From: Candidatus Acetothermia bacterium | GTDB taxonomy: Bacteria > Bipolaricaulota > Bipolaricaulia > RBG-16-55-9 | Reading direction: 5' to 3' | Length of the DNA: 64,000 nucleotides | Assembly (NCBI GenBank): GCA_016201405.1 | Contig: JACQCZ010000005.1 | Span: 1-64,000, forward strand | Part shown: positions 6,824 to 15,083 of the stretch, piece after piece | Position numbering within the stretch: position 1 is the first letter of the stretch | Layout of the letters: every line of letters starts with the position of its first letter | Notes under the pieces: model-generated | Database searches by the model: none | The model's input: only the letters and a program-made list of their open reading frames with translations | What the model was told of the DNA's origin: nothing | Program-made: the position numbers and the translations under genes

Positions 6824-7936
6824 ATGTCGCAGCAAAAGGGTAGAATCATATCTCCGAGGCTCCTGGCGCTTGCGGTCGTCGCATTGGCTCTTGCTGCCAT
6901 TTTGGTCATCGATAACTTGAAGAATGTGCTTGACCCGGTAACACGGGATTTGAACCGGTTCGCAAAGTACGAGATCGTCTATTCCTGCGTGGGGAAGCAC
7001 GTTAGCTCTGTTTATGACGTCTGCACGATCCATGGAGATGGCTCTGGAAAGAGCGAGATCCTCGCGGGCGAAACGGCAGGAAGTGTGCTTGACTCTCCAT
7101 CCATCAACGAGCTTGGGCAGATGATCTTTTCCTGCTCCGAGATGGAAATGGTCAAAAAGCATGCCAGAGTCAAAGGAGCCATTTGCTCGCGCAGCAACAT
7201 CCAAGATAAGAGCCTGATTACGCTTGAGACCGGCTCTGTTCATTACTCTAATACCGATATCAACCGGTCTGGATGGGTCGTCTTTCAGTGCGATTCTGAG
7301 CAGATCTGTCTCACATCCATCACGGCATCTGGAGCCTCAGCAAACCCAGCCCTGCAATTATCCCACGGATTCGAGCCGGCCATCAACGACCGGGGCTGGA
7401 TCGCATTTCAGTGCAATGACCCGAGTACTGTGAAAGGCATCTCTACTTACAATATCTGTGCATTACAAGTTGAGAGTAAAAGCATTCAACACCTGACCCA
7501 TGCGCCCGATGATGCTCTCTACTCAGACCCCGACATCAATGAACTTGGTCTCATCCTCTTTGCCTGCCAAGAACCTGGTGAGGCACCAAACATCTGCTCG
7601 ATCCGGCTGGATGATCCGGAGCAGAGGCATCTCACATCAGTCCAGAGCCCAAGCCACAATGCGAAGCCAAGAGTCAATGCCGATGGCCAGATTGTCTTTG
7701 AATGCTGGCTGGATGAGCAGACCTCCAATATCTGCGGCATCAATCGAGATGGCTCTCAACTGCACCAGCTAACATCGGATGGCTCCAATGATTTTGCCCC
7801 GTCGATCAATGAAGATGGAGTCGTCGCCTATGTTTGTGGACAGAACCTTTGCGTCATCAATTTTGATGGCAGCGGCCTTCAGCAGCTGACCACTCTAAAG
7901 CAGGACGGGGTTGTGAGCGATCCAGAGATTCAATGA
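6824..7936 (+). CDS. Membrane-anchored cysteine-rich TolB-like beta-propeller (paralogue 1)
   Basis: A 370-residue protein starting MSQQKG: one transmembrane segment (about residues 10-30) followed by an extracytoplasmic series of about 45-residue repeats. Repeats carry signatures such as INELGQMIFSC, NICSI and NRDGSQLHQLT. TolB/PD40-type propellers are usually scaffolds for envelope interactions. Unusually, most blades carry two cysteines (V/I-F-x-C and I-C), which suggests disulfide-braced blades. The start is chosen by alignment with the three paralogues at 9606, 10839 and 12086. An upstream in-frame ATG (6764) falls in a decayed copy of their shared leader. Function unknown. Confidence 0.8.
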   Translation: MSQQKGRIISPRLLALAVVALALAAILVIDNLKNVLDPVTRDLNRFAKYEIVYSCVGKHVSSVYDVCTIHGDGSGKSEILAGETAGSVLDSPSINELGQMIFSCSEMEMVKKHARVKGAICSRSNIQDKSLITLETGSVHYSNTDINRSGWVVFQCDSEQICLTSITASGASANPALQLSHGFEPAINDRGWIAFQCNDPSTVKGISTYNICALQVESKSIQHLTHAPDDALYSDPDINELGLILFACQEPGEAPNICSIRLDDPEQRHLTSVQSPSHNAKPRVNADGQIVFECWLDEQTSNICGINRDGSQLHQLTSDGSNDFAPSINEDGVVAYVCGQNLCVINFDGSGLQQLTTLKQDGVVSDPEIQ

Positions 7937-7957
7937 GTTGTTCTACATCACTTCAGC

Positions 7958-8971
7958 ATGCCTAACAAAGTCGGCCTGAGAAGATTTCAATTTGTGGATC
8001 AGAGTCGGCTCAATGGCAAGGGGACGGCTCCGCGCCCCATGCTCACCGATCTCTGGTATCCGGCTGAAAACTCATCTGTCGAAGAAGAGATATGGATCGG
8101 GCCACCCAAACATCCTCTCTTTAGCGCTGGCTGGGCAGCTCAGGATGCAGAAGTTAGCTCGGCCAGCGAGAGATTCCCGCTCGTTATGCTATCTCATGGG
8201 ACGGGTGGCTCATCGCGCCAGATGGGATGGCTCGCTACTCATCTTGCGAGGCATGGCTATCTTGTTGCGGGCGTCAATCATCATGGCAACACGAGTATTG
8301 AGCCTTACACAGTCGAAGGCTTTGCCAGAGTCTGGGAGCGCCCGCAAGACTTGCGCGCTGTGCTTGATCTCTTGCTGCAAGATTCTTGGATTGGACCGCG
8401 CATAAACATTGAGCAGATCGGCGTCGCAGGCTTTTCACTCGGTGGCTACACCGCTATTGCGCTTGCTGGAGGTTTGACAGATTTTCACGAGCTGAAGCGC
8501 GTTGATAAAAAATCAGGGCGACTAATTGATGAGCTGGTCCCGCCGGAGTTTCCGAACAAAGAGGCACTGGCAGCCCGTTTTCAATTCTTGATCGAGAATG
8601 ACACCACTCATAAAAAATCTTTTCGAGACAAGAGAATGAGAGCCGCCTTTGCGATTGCTCCGGTGCTGGGAGAGGCATTCACAGCTTCAGGTCTTGCGCC
8701 CATCTCGATTCCAGTCAAGATTGTGGTGGGAGAGGCCGATCAGCTCGCGCCAGCGGAGGCGAACGCGATCAAGTTTGCGCGTCATTTAAAAGACTCAGAG
8801 TTAGAGATTCTCAAAGGAAAAGTTGCCCATTACACCTTTATTGCCGAATGCACCGCACATGGTAAACAAACATTGCCATTCTTATGCATTGATGACCCAA
8901 GCGTAGATCGCAAGGCTCTTCATAACCGAGTGAGCGAGATGGCAGCCAAATTTTTTGATGCGCATTTATAA
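7958..8971 (+). CDS. Alpha/beta hydrolase (dienelactone/PAF-acetylhydrolase-like)
   Basis: A 337-residue enzyme. The N-terminal segment reads TDLWYPA, as in PAF-acetylhydrolase-like proteins. Next come the oxyanion region SHGTGGSS and the nucleophile elbow GFSLGGY (Ser in G-x-S-x-G). GEADQLAP is a probable acid-bearing turn, and a late His (VAHYTF) completes a plausible Ser-Asp-His triad. There is no signal peptide. It probably hydrolyses an ester; substrate unknown. It sits between two of the propeller paralogues on the same strand. Confidence 0.82.
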   Translation: MPNKVGLRRFQFVDQSRLNGKGTAPRPMLTDLWYPAENSSVEEEIWIGPPKHPLFSAGWAAQDAEVSSASERFPLVMLSHGTGGSSRQMGWLATHLARHGYLVAGVNHHGNTSIEPYTVEGFARVWERPQDLRAVLDLLLQDSWIGPRINIEQIGVAGFSLGGYTAIALAGGLTDFHELKRVDKKSGRLIDELVPPEFPNKEALAARFQFLIENDTTHKKSFRDKRMRAAFAIAPVLGEAFTASGLAPISIPVKIVVGEADQLAPAEANAIKFARHLKDSELEILKGKVAHYTFIAECTAHGKQTLPFLCIDDPSVDRKALHNRVSEMAAKFFDAHL

Positions 8972-8974
8972 TTA

Positions 8975-9529
8975 TCAACTCGGCCATTCTTCGTGAAGCA
9001 ACGCAAACTGGTACTCGCTCCCCCATCGCCCTTTGAACCAAATATTCTGGACAAAGTGAGCCTCGCGCCGGAAGCCTAGTCTATCCAAGAGCCGAATGGC
9101 TGAGCTATTCTCGATGTCCACAATGGCAATGACGCGATGCTTTTTCAGATCACGAAAGAGAAAATCTAACAGACGCCTGACCGCTTCTTCTGCGTAACCT
9201 TGTCCCTGATGCGCTCGTGCCTGAGTAAATCCGATCTCGACCTGTCGTGGGTCATTGGCCAGCGTGTGGACGGCGCAATCCCCGATCAACTCTCGGGTGG
9301 ATCGCAGCTCCAGAGCGATCTGGAACCAGGTGCCCGGTTTATCAATATCTTGGTTCGCCTGTTCTTGAATAAAGGCGAGGCCATCTGCGCTGGTGAAGTG
9401 AGACCAGCTCTGATATTTCGCCACTTCAGGATCAGCGCGATAGGCGACAAACTCTTTTAGATCAGACTTTGAAAATCTTCTTAGTCTGATTCGATCTGTA
9501 TCTAATTCGTTGAAGATAAAGTCGTTCAA
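8975..9529 (-). CDS. GNAT acetyltransferase, RimJ/RimL type
   Basis: A 184-residue GNAT-fold protein. RIRLRRFSKSDLKEF and PEVAKYQSW open it. IGDCAVH, VEIGFTQARAHQGQGYAEEA (acetyl-CoA pyrophosphate-binding loop Q-G-Q-G-Y-A) and NSSAIRLLDRLGF are typical of the RimJ/RimL group. These acetylate N termini or small-molecule amines with acetyl-CoA; the substrate here is unknown. It is convergent with the hydrolase (3-nt gap) and divergent from the next propeller gene. Confidence 0.88.
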   Translation of the reverse strand: MNDFIFNELDTDRIRLRRFSKSDLKEFVAYRADPEVAKYQSWSHFTSADGLAFIQEQANQDIDKPGTWFQIALELRSTRELIGDCAVHTLANDPRQVEIGFTQARAHQGQGYAEEAVRRLLDFLFRDLKKHRVIAIVDIENSSAIRLLDRLGFRREAHFVQNIWFKGRWGSEYQFALLHEEWPS

Positions 9530-9564
9530 TGCTCGCGACGATAACTCAGAAGACGCGAATCTGC

Positions 9565-9625
9565 CAATTGACCTGTCTTCCCCACTTCACATATCATCGG
9601 TGAGTATGTCACAGCCAAAATCACG
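9565..9625 (+). repeat. Duplicated leader of propeller gene, copy 1
   Basis: About 61 bp from CAATTGACCTG through the start codon at 9606 recurs almost unchanged at 10798-10858 and in more diverged form at 12045-12098. A decayed version precedes the first paralogue at about 6770-6835. It includes CACTTCACATATCATCGG and the ribosome site GGTGAG. Confidence 0.85.
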
Positions 9626-10787
9626 AACGTTGATAATTGCAGTGATTGTTCTCATCGTAGCTGGGCTTGCCATAGGTGTTTATCTCCTCGCTCAAAAACA
9701 GACGGGTCATCCGAATTTCGCCAACTATCAAATTGTCTATCTGTGCGATGGAGATCTAGCAGGCAAGATACAACAGATTTGCATCATTAACGGTGATGGT
9801 TCTGGAAAGAGAGTTCTAGTAACCGGAGAGAGCGGGAAGGATGTATTCTTCTCCCCAGCGATGAACAAAAAAGGGCAAATCGTCTATCGCTGTTCTTCCA
9901 GCGAAATGCAAAATGGGGTGCCCTCTCCAACTTTTGGCATCTGTACCGTTCGAGCAGATGGCTCTGGCAGAGGAAAACTCGATGCAACAAAAATGGGACT
10001 CGGGTTTAATTATCCCATCATCGATAATGCAGGACAAGTCTTCTTTCCTTGCCAAGATGCGATCTGTTTTATCACGCTCTTTTCAGATGGCTCTTTTTCG
10101 AAAGATGTGCAGGTAATTGTGCTCAAGACCACAATGTGGCCTTTCCCGGTAACTCGTCTATCAGTAAATGATCAAGGTCTGGGTGTCTATGTTTGCATTG
10201 ATGCAACCGGGATTGTAGAGGCGCAGAGGCAAGATCCCGATGCAGGCACGAAAGAGTTATTATCGAGGCCTAGAAATATTTGCGTTTACAATAGTAAGGA
10301 GAAGAGGGTGAAGCAGTTGACCCACGCACCTTCAGGGACTTCTTATTTTCAGGCTGCCATCAATAATGCCGGTCGCCTTGTCTTCACTTGCGGTAGTCCT
10401 GTAGTCCCTGGGTTTGGCGCGACGGGGCCAGAGGACATCTGTTCAATGAACGCAGACGGATCGGCACAGAGGCAACTGACCCAATCACAGAGCCCTAGCT
10501 ATAAATTCGACGCTGACATGAATGATCGGGGCCAGATCGTCTTTGATTGTTCAGAGAATCTGCAGGCCCTTAATATTTGCGCCATGAATTCAGATGGTTC
10601 TAATTTTAGACAGATCACTCCAGATGACAATTTTGCAGACAATCGAAATCCCTCGATCAATGATGACGGGATTATTGCCTATGTCTGTGATCTCAGCCTT
10701 TGCATCATGAATTTTGATGGGAGCAGCCGCCATCAGCTGACCGTGCTAAAGAACGATAATTCTGTCGGATATCCTCAGATTCATTAA
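9606..10787 (+). CDS. Membrane-anchored cysteine-rich TolB-like beta-propeller (paralogue 2)
   Basis: A 393-residue paralogue starting MSQPKSR, with one transmembrane helix (about 11-30). The extracytoplasmic propeller has repeats such as QICIINGDGSGK, FGICTVRADGSG and NICAMNSDGSN, again with paired cysteines. GGTGAG lies just upstream of the ATG inside the repeated leader. It is closely similar to the next gene over its whole length, including a shared segment on gene-conversion or recent-duplication scale (GHPNFANYQIVYLCDGD). The leader repeat decides this start over an ATG at 9510 that would overlap the GNAT gene. Confidence 0.82.
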   Translation: MSQPKSRTLIIAVIVLIVAGLAIGVYLLAQKQTGHPNFANYQIVYLCDGDLAGKIQQICIINGDGSGKRVLVTGESGKDVFFSPAMNKKGQIVYRCSSSEMQNGVPSPTFGICTVRADGSGRGKLDATKMGLGFNYPIIDNAGQVFFPCQDAICFITLFSDGSFSKDVQVIVLKTTMWPFPVTRLSVNDQGLGVYVCIDATGIVEAQRQDPDAGTKELLSRPRNICVYNSKEKRVKQLTHAPSGTSYFQAAINNAGRLVFTCGSPVVPGFGATGPEDICSMNADGSAQRQLTQSQSPSYKFDADMNDRGQIVFDCSENLQALNICAMNSDGSNFRQITPDDNFADNRNPSINDDGIIAYVCDLSLCIMNFDGSSRHQLTVLKNDNSVGYPQIH

Positions 10788-10797
10788 AGTTTCTCTT

Positions 10798-10858
10798 CAA
10801 TTGACCTGCCTTCCACACTTCACATATCATCGGTGAGCATGTCACACCCAAAATCACG
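10798..10858 (+). repeat. Duplicated leader of propeller gene, copy 2
   Basis: Near-identical to 9565-9625, with a handful of substitutions. It contains the ribosome site and the start at 10839. Confidence 0.85.
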
Positions 10859-12035
10859 TTCGCTCTTTGTGTTTGTCATAGTGCTTGCAGTCACTGCACT
10901 TGTCATAGGTGTCTATCTCCTCACGCAAAAACAGTCAGGTCATCCGAATTTCGCCAACTATCAAATTGTCTATCTCTGTGATGGAGATATGGCAGGCAAG
11001 ATCCAACAGATCTGCATCATCAATGGTGATGGCTCAGGCAAGAAGGTACTCATATCGGGTGAAGCCAGCAAGGATTCATTCTACTCACCCGTGATGAACA
11101 ATAAAGGGCAAATTGTCTACTTCTGTTCTTCAACTGAGAGTGCTGGTGACATTCGCTCTCTATCATTTGGCATCTGTGCCATTCGAGCCGATGGCTCTGG
11201 CAGAGGAAAACTCGATGTAACAAAAATGGAAGTCGGTTTTAATTATCCCATCATCAATAATGCAGGACAGGTATTTTTCTCATGCAAAGATGCGATCTGT
11301 TTTACCACGCTCAATCCAGATGGCTCTTTTCCAAAAGATGTGCAGAAGATACCGCTCGACCCTGCCATGACGCATTCTGAGCTATCTCATATATCCGTAA
11401 ATGATAAAGGGATTGGCGTCTATCTATGCCTTGATACAACCGGGATCGAAGAGGCGCAGCGGCAAGACCCCGATGCAGGCATGAAAGAATTATTTTCTCG
11501 GCCAAGAAATATTTGTGCATTCAACAGTGAAGATAAGAGCGTGAAGCAGTTGACTAGCTCCCCGTCAGGAACTTCATATTTTGATGCTGCCATCAATAAT
11601 TCCGGTCGTCTTGTCTTCACTTGCGGTAGTCCTGTAGTTCCTGGCTTTGGTGTGATGGGGGCTACAAGGGGTACAGACATCTGCTCGATGATTGCGGATG
11701 GCTCCGCACAGAGGCAACTGACTCGATCGCAGAGCCCTAGCTATAAATTCGGTTCTGTCATTAATGATCGAGGTCAGATTGTCTTTGATTGCTCAGAAAA
11801 CTTGCTGAATTCTAGGCTCTGCGCCATGAACTCTGATGGCTCAAATTTTAGACAGATCACGCCCAGCGATAATCTTGCGAGCAGTGGCAATCCTTCAATC
11901 AATGATGATGGAGTTGTTGCCTATATCTGCTCACTCAGCATCTGCATCATGAATTTTGATGGAAGCGATCAGCGGCAACTTACGACGTACAAGAGCGCAC
12001 AAAGCCATACCTTTGGGTCTGTGCAGATTCGGTGA
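10839..12035 (+). CDS. Membrane-anchored cysteine-rich TolB-like beta-propeller (paralogue 3)
   Basis: A 398-residue paralogue starting MSHPKSRS, with a transmembrane helix near 9-30 and then the same repeat series (NICAFNSEDKSVKQLT, DICSMIADGSAQRQLT, SICIMNFDGSDQRQLT). It is the nearest relative of paralogue 2. A GTG two codons earlier is possible, but the conserved MSxPK beginning favours the ATG. Its 3' end is separated from the next paralogue by only the repeated leader, so paralogues 2-4 are one tandem block. Confidence 0.82.
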   Translation: MSHPKSRSLFVFVIVLAVTALVIGVYLLTQKQSGHPNFANYQIVYLCDGDMAGKIQQICIINGDGSGKKVLISGEASKDSFYSPVMNNKGQIVYFCSSTESAGDIRSLSFGICAIRADGSGRGKLDVTKMEVGFNYPIINNAGQVFFSCKDAICFTTLNPDGSFPKDVQKIPLDPAMTHSELSHISVNDKGIGVYLCLDTTGIEEAQRQDPDAGMKELFSRPRNICAFNSEDKSVKQLTSSPSGTSYFDAAINNSGRLVFTCGSPVVPGFGVMGATRGTDICSMIADGSAQRQLTRSQSPSYKFGSVINDRGQIVFDCSENLLNSRLCAMNSDGSNFRQITPSDNLASSGNPSINDDGVVAYICSLSICIMNFDGSDQRQLTTYKSAQSHTFGSVQIR

Positions 12036-12044
12036 GTGTTCACT

Positions 12045-12098
12045 CAATTGACCCTAGTCCCACACTTCACATATCATCAGTGAGTATGTCACAGCCAA
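12045..12098 (+). repeat. Duplicated leader of propeller gene, copy 3
   Basis: Diverged copy of the leader, keeping CACTTCACATATCATC and AGTGAGTATGTCACAGCC around the start at 12086. Confidence 0.8.
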
Positions 12099-13159
12099 AG
12101 AAGAAAAACGCACTTCTAGCGCTATTGCCTGCCGTCATAGTCTACAGTTTCACTGCATATATTCTCATAGATAGCATGATTTCTGAACAGCGAGATCTGG
12201 CTCAGTTTGCAAAGTACGAGATTGTATATCGGTGTCGGCAAGACCACTCCGAAAGATCGGATATATGCATAATAAACGGCGACGGTACGGGAGAGAGACG
12301 AATTACAGCCAACAATTCAATCTCGGATCTGAATTCAGATCCTGTAATGAACCAGCAAGGCCAAATTCTGTACCTCTGTAATCTCCATGACAAGATTGAT
12401 TACGAAAGGCATCATCTCTGCACAATTCGAGCTGACGGGTCAGGCTCAACAGATCTCACCCCATCCGCCAAAGATATTACCAGAGGAATTGATATGAATA
12501 ATGCAGGCCAGTTTGTTTATGAATGTTATCCTGCCATCTGTTTGGGTACGATTAATTCGGATGGCTCTCTCGCCGGAGAGGTTCAAGAAATTGCCCAAGA
12601 TGGTGCCCGATACTATGCCTATCCTTCTCTCAATGACCGAGGACAGATGGCATTTGTCTGCTTTGATACGGCAGAAGGTGTCGATATCTGTGCTGAGAAT
12701 TTGGACCAGAGCAATCTTGTTCGTCTGACAAAGGTCACGGATGGATCAATCAGCATATACCCTGTCATCAATGACGACGGTCTTATCGCTTACTCTTGCG
12801 GAAGTCCAGACTTTTCTAGGGTTATTGACATCTGCGTGATTCGTGCTGACGGTACTGCCCAAAGGAATCTCACTGACACTCAAAGCCTACGTTATAACCG
12901 GGGACAAAGCATGAATAATCGCGGTCAGATGGCCTTTTCGTGCGCAACCCCCGAAGAGCGCATCAGATCCAATATCTGCGCAATGAACGTTGATGGCTCA
13001 GATTGGCATCAGCTAACGCGACACTATGGGAAGACCTATTATGGGTCACCCTCCATCAATGGCGACGGGGTCATTGTATATGTGTGTGGCGTGAATTTGT
13101 GCATCATGAATTTCGATGGTAGCAGTCAGCATCAATTGACAAACTTTGCTGGAGAATGA
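12086..13159 (+). CDS. Membrane-anchored cysteine-rich TolB-like beta-propeller (paralogue 4)
   Basis: A 357-residue, more diverged paralogue starting MSQPKKK, with a membrane segment near 9-29 and then QFAKYEIVYRC, as in paralogue 1. Repeats such as DICIINGDGTGERRIT, HLCTIRADGSG and NICAMNVDGSDWHQLT keep the cysteine pair per blade. A GTG at 12032 would add 18 residues encoded by the repeated leader, so the ATG at 12086 is preferred. Like the others, it probably faces the periplasm or exterior. Confidence 0.8.
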   Translation: MSQPKKKNALLALLPAVIVYSFTAYILIDSMISEQRDLAQFAKYEIVYRCRQDHSERSDICIINGDGTGERRITANNSISDLNSDPVMNQQGQILYLCNLHDKIDYERHHLCTIRADGSGSTDLTPSAKDITRGIDMNNAGQFVYECYPAICLGTINSDGSLAGEVQEIAQDGARYYAYPSLNDRGQMAFVCFDTAEGVDICAENLDQSNLVRLTKVTDGSISIYPVINDDGLIAYSCGSPDFSRVIDICVIRADGTAQRNLTDTQSLRYNRGQSMNNRGQMAFSCATPEERIRSNICAMNVDGSDWHQLTRHYGKTYYGSPSINGDGVIVYVCGVNLCIMNFDGSSQHQLTNFAGE

Positions 13160-13252
13160 TACGTAATGGAGGCCACATTCGCTAAAGAATAAAGACCTCC
13201 CTCCTCACCCTCCCTACCCTCCCCAACATCTTAACAATCAGGGAGTGATAGA

Positions 13253-14824
13253 TTGTCCCTTCAAGCCCTTTCAAAGTATCGCAGTAGCCCCAACTCCTCT
13301 GCCCATCAGGTCATCCAGACAGCCCAGCCCGAGCGCCTGCCCCATAACCACGAGGCCGAGATGCTCGTGCTTGGGTCCATCATCGTCGATCCGAACGGAA
13401 CTCTCAGCGAGGTGATCGCCAGACTCAAACCGGAAGACTTCTTCATCCGCGCCCACAGGATTCTCTATGAGGCCATCCTGGCGATGCACCAGCAGAATAT
13501 GCCGATTGACTCCTACACCTTGCTCAACGCCATTCGCGATGCCAATCTGCTCGGCGAGATCGGCGGCCACTCCTACATATCGCAGCTCATGGAGATCATC
13601 AAGACGACAACATCTGTCATCTATTATGCCGAGATTGTCCGCAAGAAATCGCTGCTCCGGCTCCTCATCGAAGTGGGGCAGAGAGTCATCGACCTCTCGC
13701 TCGAAGAGACTCGCACCCCCGACGAAGTGCTCGCCACCGCGCTTGGAGAGCTGGAGAGCGTCGAGTCGCTGAAGAGTCCGCTGGTCGCGCGGCCCTATGA
13801 TTATGCACAGCCGAACGTACGCCCCAAGACACAGCAAGTCGAAAATCTGCTTCGCGAGCGGGACTTGGTGCTCTGGATCGGACCCGAAAAGCAGGGCAAG
13901 ACGACGGTGCTCTATCAGCTCTGCGTCTCTCTTGCCTCTGGTAGAGAATTTTTGGGTCATAAAGTCGAGCGCCCGACGCGCGTCACCTATCTAGACTTTG
14001 AGACGGAGCCAGAAGACTTGCAGTTTAGAATCTCGCAATACGAGCGGATTCTCACGCCCTATGAGTTTTTATTGATGAAGGAAAACCTGGAAGTGATTCT
14101 GCTCCGCGAAGAATTATTAAAACTGGACGACGAGCCGAGCCTAAAGAGCGGATCGCCCGGACATCGGCTGCTGAAGCGGCTGATCACCGAGGCAAAGGGC
14201 GAAGTGCTTGTTCTTGATCCATTTCAAGAATTCGCGACTGACGTCAATGAGCTGGACAACCAGGATGTTCGCAAAGCGCTCAAAGAGATTCAGCGGCTGA
14301 CGCAGGGCAAGACCTACATTGTCGTTCATCATCTGCGCAAGGCGGATGAGCGTTCTCTACTAAAAATCAATGTCGATTTTCGGCGCTGGTCGGACCGCGT
14401 GCGTGGGGCGCAGGCTTTTAAGGGGAAGGCGGACAGCGTCTTTGGCCAGTCGCTGGTCGATGATGACGACCTCGGCTCGATTCTCTATCTGGGAGCCTTT
14501 GGCAAGCGCCTCACGCTAGACCCGATCCCGATTGTCGATTCGGAGCAGACGTGGGTCTGGAAGGAGCGGCTGAGCGATTCGAGTCTCAAGGAGGCAGAGT
14601 CCACGCTGAGCGAGAAGGACCGGGCGCTGCTCAACGCGATTCGCGAAGTTTTGAAGAGTGGCGGGCCGATGCTGCGCAGTGAAATTGCTGAGAAGCTCCC
14701 GAAAGGAGTCTCTTCAAGAGTCACGCTGTACAGGAGGATTCCCAGGTTGGTGGCTTCTGGGTTTCTAAAGGACACGGGAGATGGGAGGCTTATGTTTCGC
14801 CAGCCAGACTGGGACGAACTGTGA
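13253..14824 (+). CDS. Chimeric replication protein: DnaB N-terminal domain plus RepA-like ATPase plus winged helix
   Basis: A 523-residue protein. Residues about 28-140 match the helical N-terminal domain of DnaB (PHNHEAEMLVLGSIIVDP through YYAEIVRKKSLLR). The following ATPase is not the DnaB helicase core. It is an AAA_25/RepA-type RecA fold with Walker A GPEKQGKTT (210-218), DFETEPED and Walker B EVLVLDP (317-323). Residues about 470-520 look like a winged helix. The TTG at 13253 is chosen because AGGGAGTGA precedes it at good spacing. An array of TGATAC boxes lies just downstream. It probably acts in replication initiation of an integrated element, though a host role is possible. Confidence 0.78.
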   Translation: MSLQALSKYRSSPNSSAHQVIQTAQPERLPHNHEAEMLVLGSIIVDPNGTLSEVIARLKPEDFFIRAHRILYEAILAMHQQNMPIDSYTLLNAIRDANLLGEIGGHSYISQLMEIIKTTTSVIYYAEIVRKKSLLRLLIEVGQRVIDLSLEETRTPDEVLATALGELESVESLKSPLVARPYDYAQPNVRPKTQQVENLLRERDLVLWIGPEKQGKTTVLYQLCVSLASGREFLGHKVERPTRVTYLDFETEPEDLQFRISQYERILTPYEFLLMKENLEVILLREELLKLDDEPSLKSGSPGHRLLKRLITEAKGEVLVLDPFQEFATDVNELDNQDVRKALKEIQRLTQGKTYIVVHHLRKADERSLLKINVDFRRWSDRVRGAQAFKGKADSVFGQSLVDDDDLGSILYLGAFGKRLTLDPIPIVDSEQTWVWKERLSDSSLKEAESTLSEKDRALLNAIREVLKSGGPMLRSEIAEKLPKGVSSRVTLYRRIPRLVASGFLKDTGDGRLMFRQPDWDEL

Positions 14825-14888
14825 GGCGTGCTGATGGAGCCATCCGAATGAGATTATGAAATTCTTCTGATTAGATCAGGGTAAACAG

Positions 14889-14969
14889 ATGATACTGTCT
14901 CTGATACAGGTGTGATACCGGATGATATTCCTGGTATCAGTATCATCTTAGTATCATGGTCAGTATCAT
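14889..14969. repeat. Inverted array of eight TGATAC-type boxes (iteron or operator cluster)
   Basis: Within 81 bp, four boxes read TGATA(C/T) on the plus strand (14890, 14902, 14913, 14923). Four read (G)TATCA, the reverse complement (14934, 14940, 14951, 14963). The consensus is ATGATACT, and the two sets face each other about a centre near 14931. It lies in the 259-bp gap between the DnaB-N/RepA-like gene and the KAP gene. Such clustering suggests a replication-initiator or repressor binding site. Confidence 0.7.
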
Positions 14970-15083
14970 CGAGAAAGCCTCATAGAATCAATACAATATC
15001 ACAATTTCATCAGAGACCGCCCTGCGGGGGATGGGCAGATGTGTGTATTTATCTTTTTGAGGGAGTTTTGGTAGAGTAGGGAT

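Noticed and set aside
14889..14969. Short CRISPR-like or tandem-repeat locus
   Set aside because: Boxes are only 7-8 bp, occur in both orientations and are 10-12 bp apart, which fits protein-binding sites instead.
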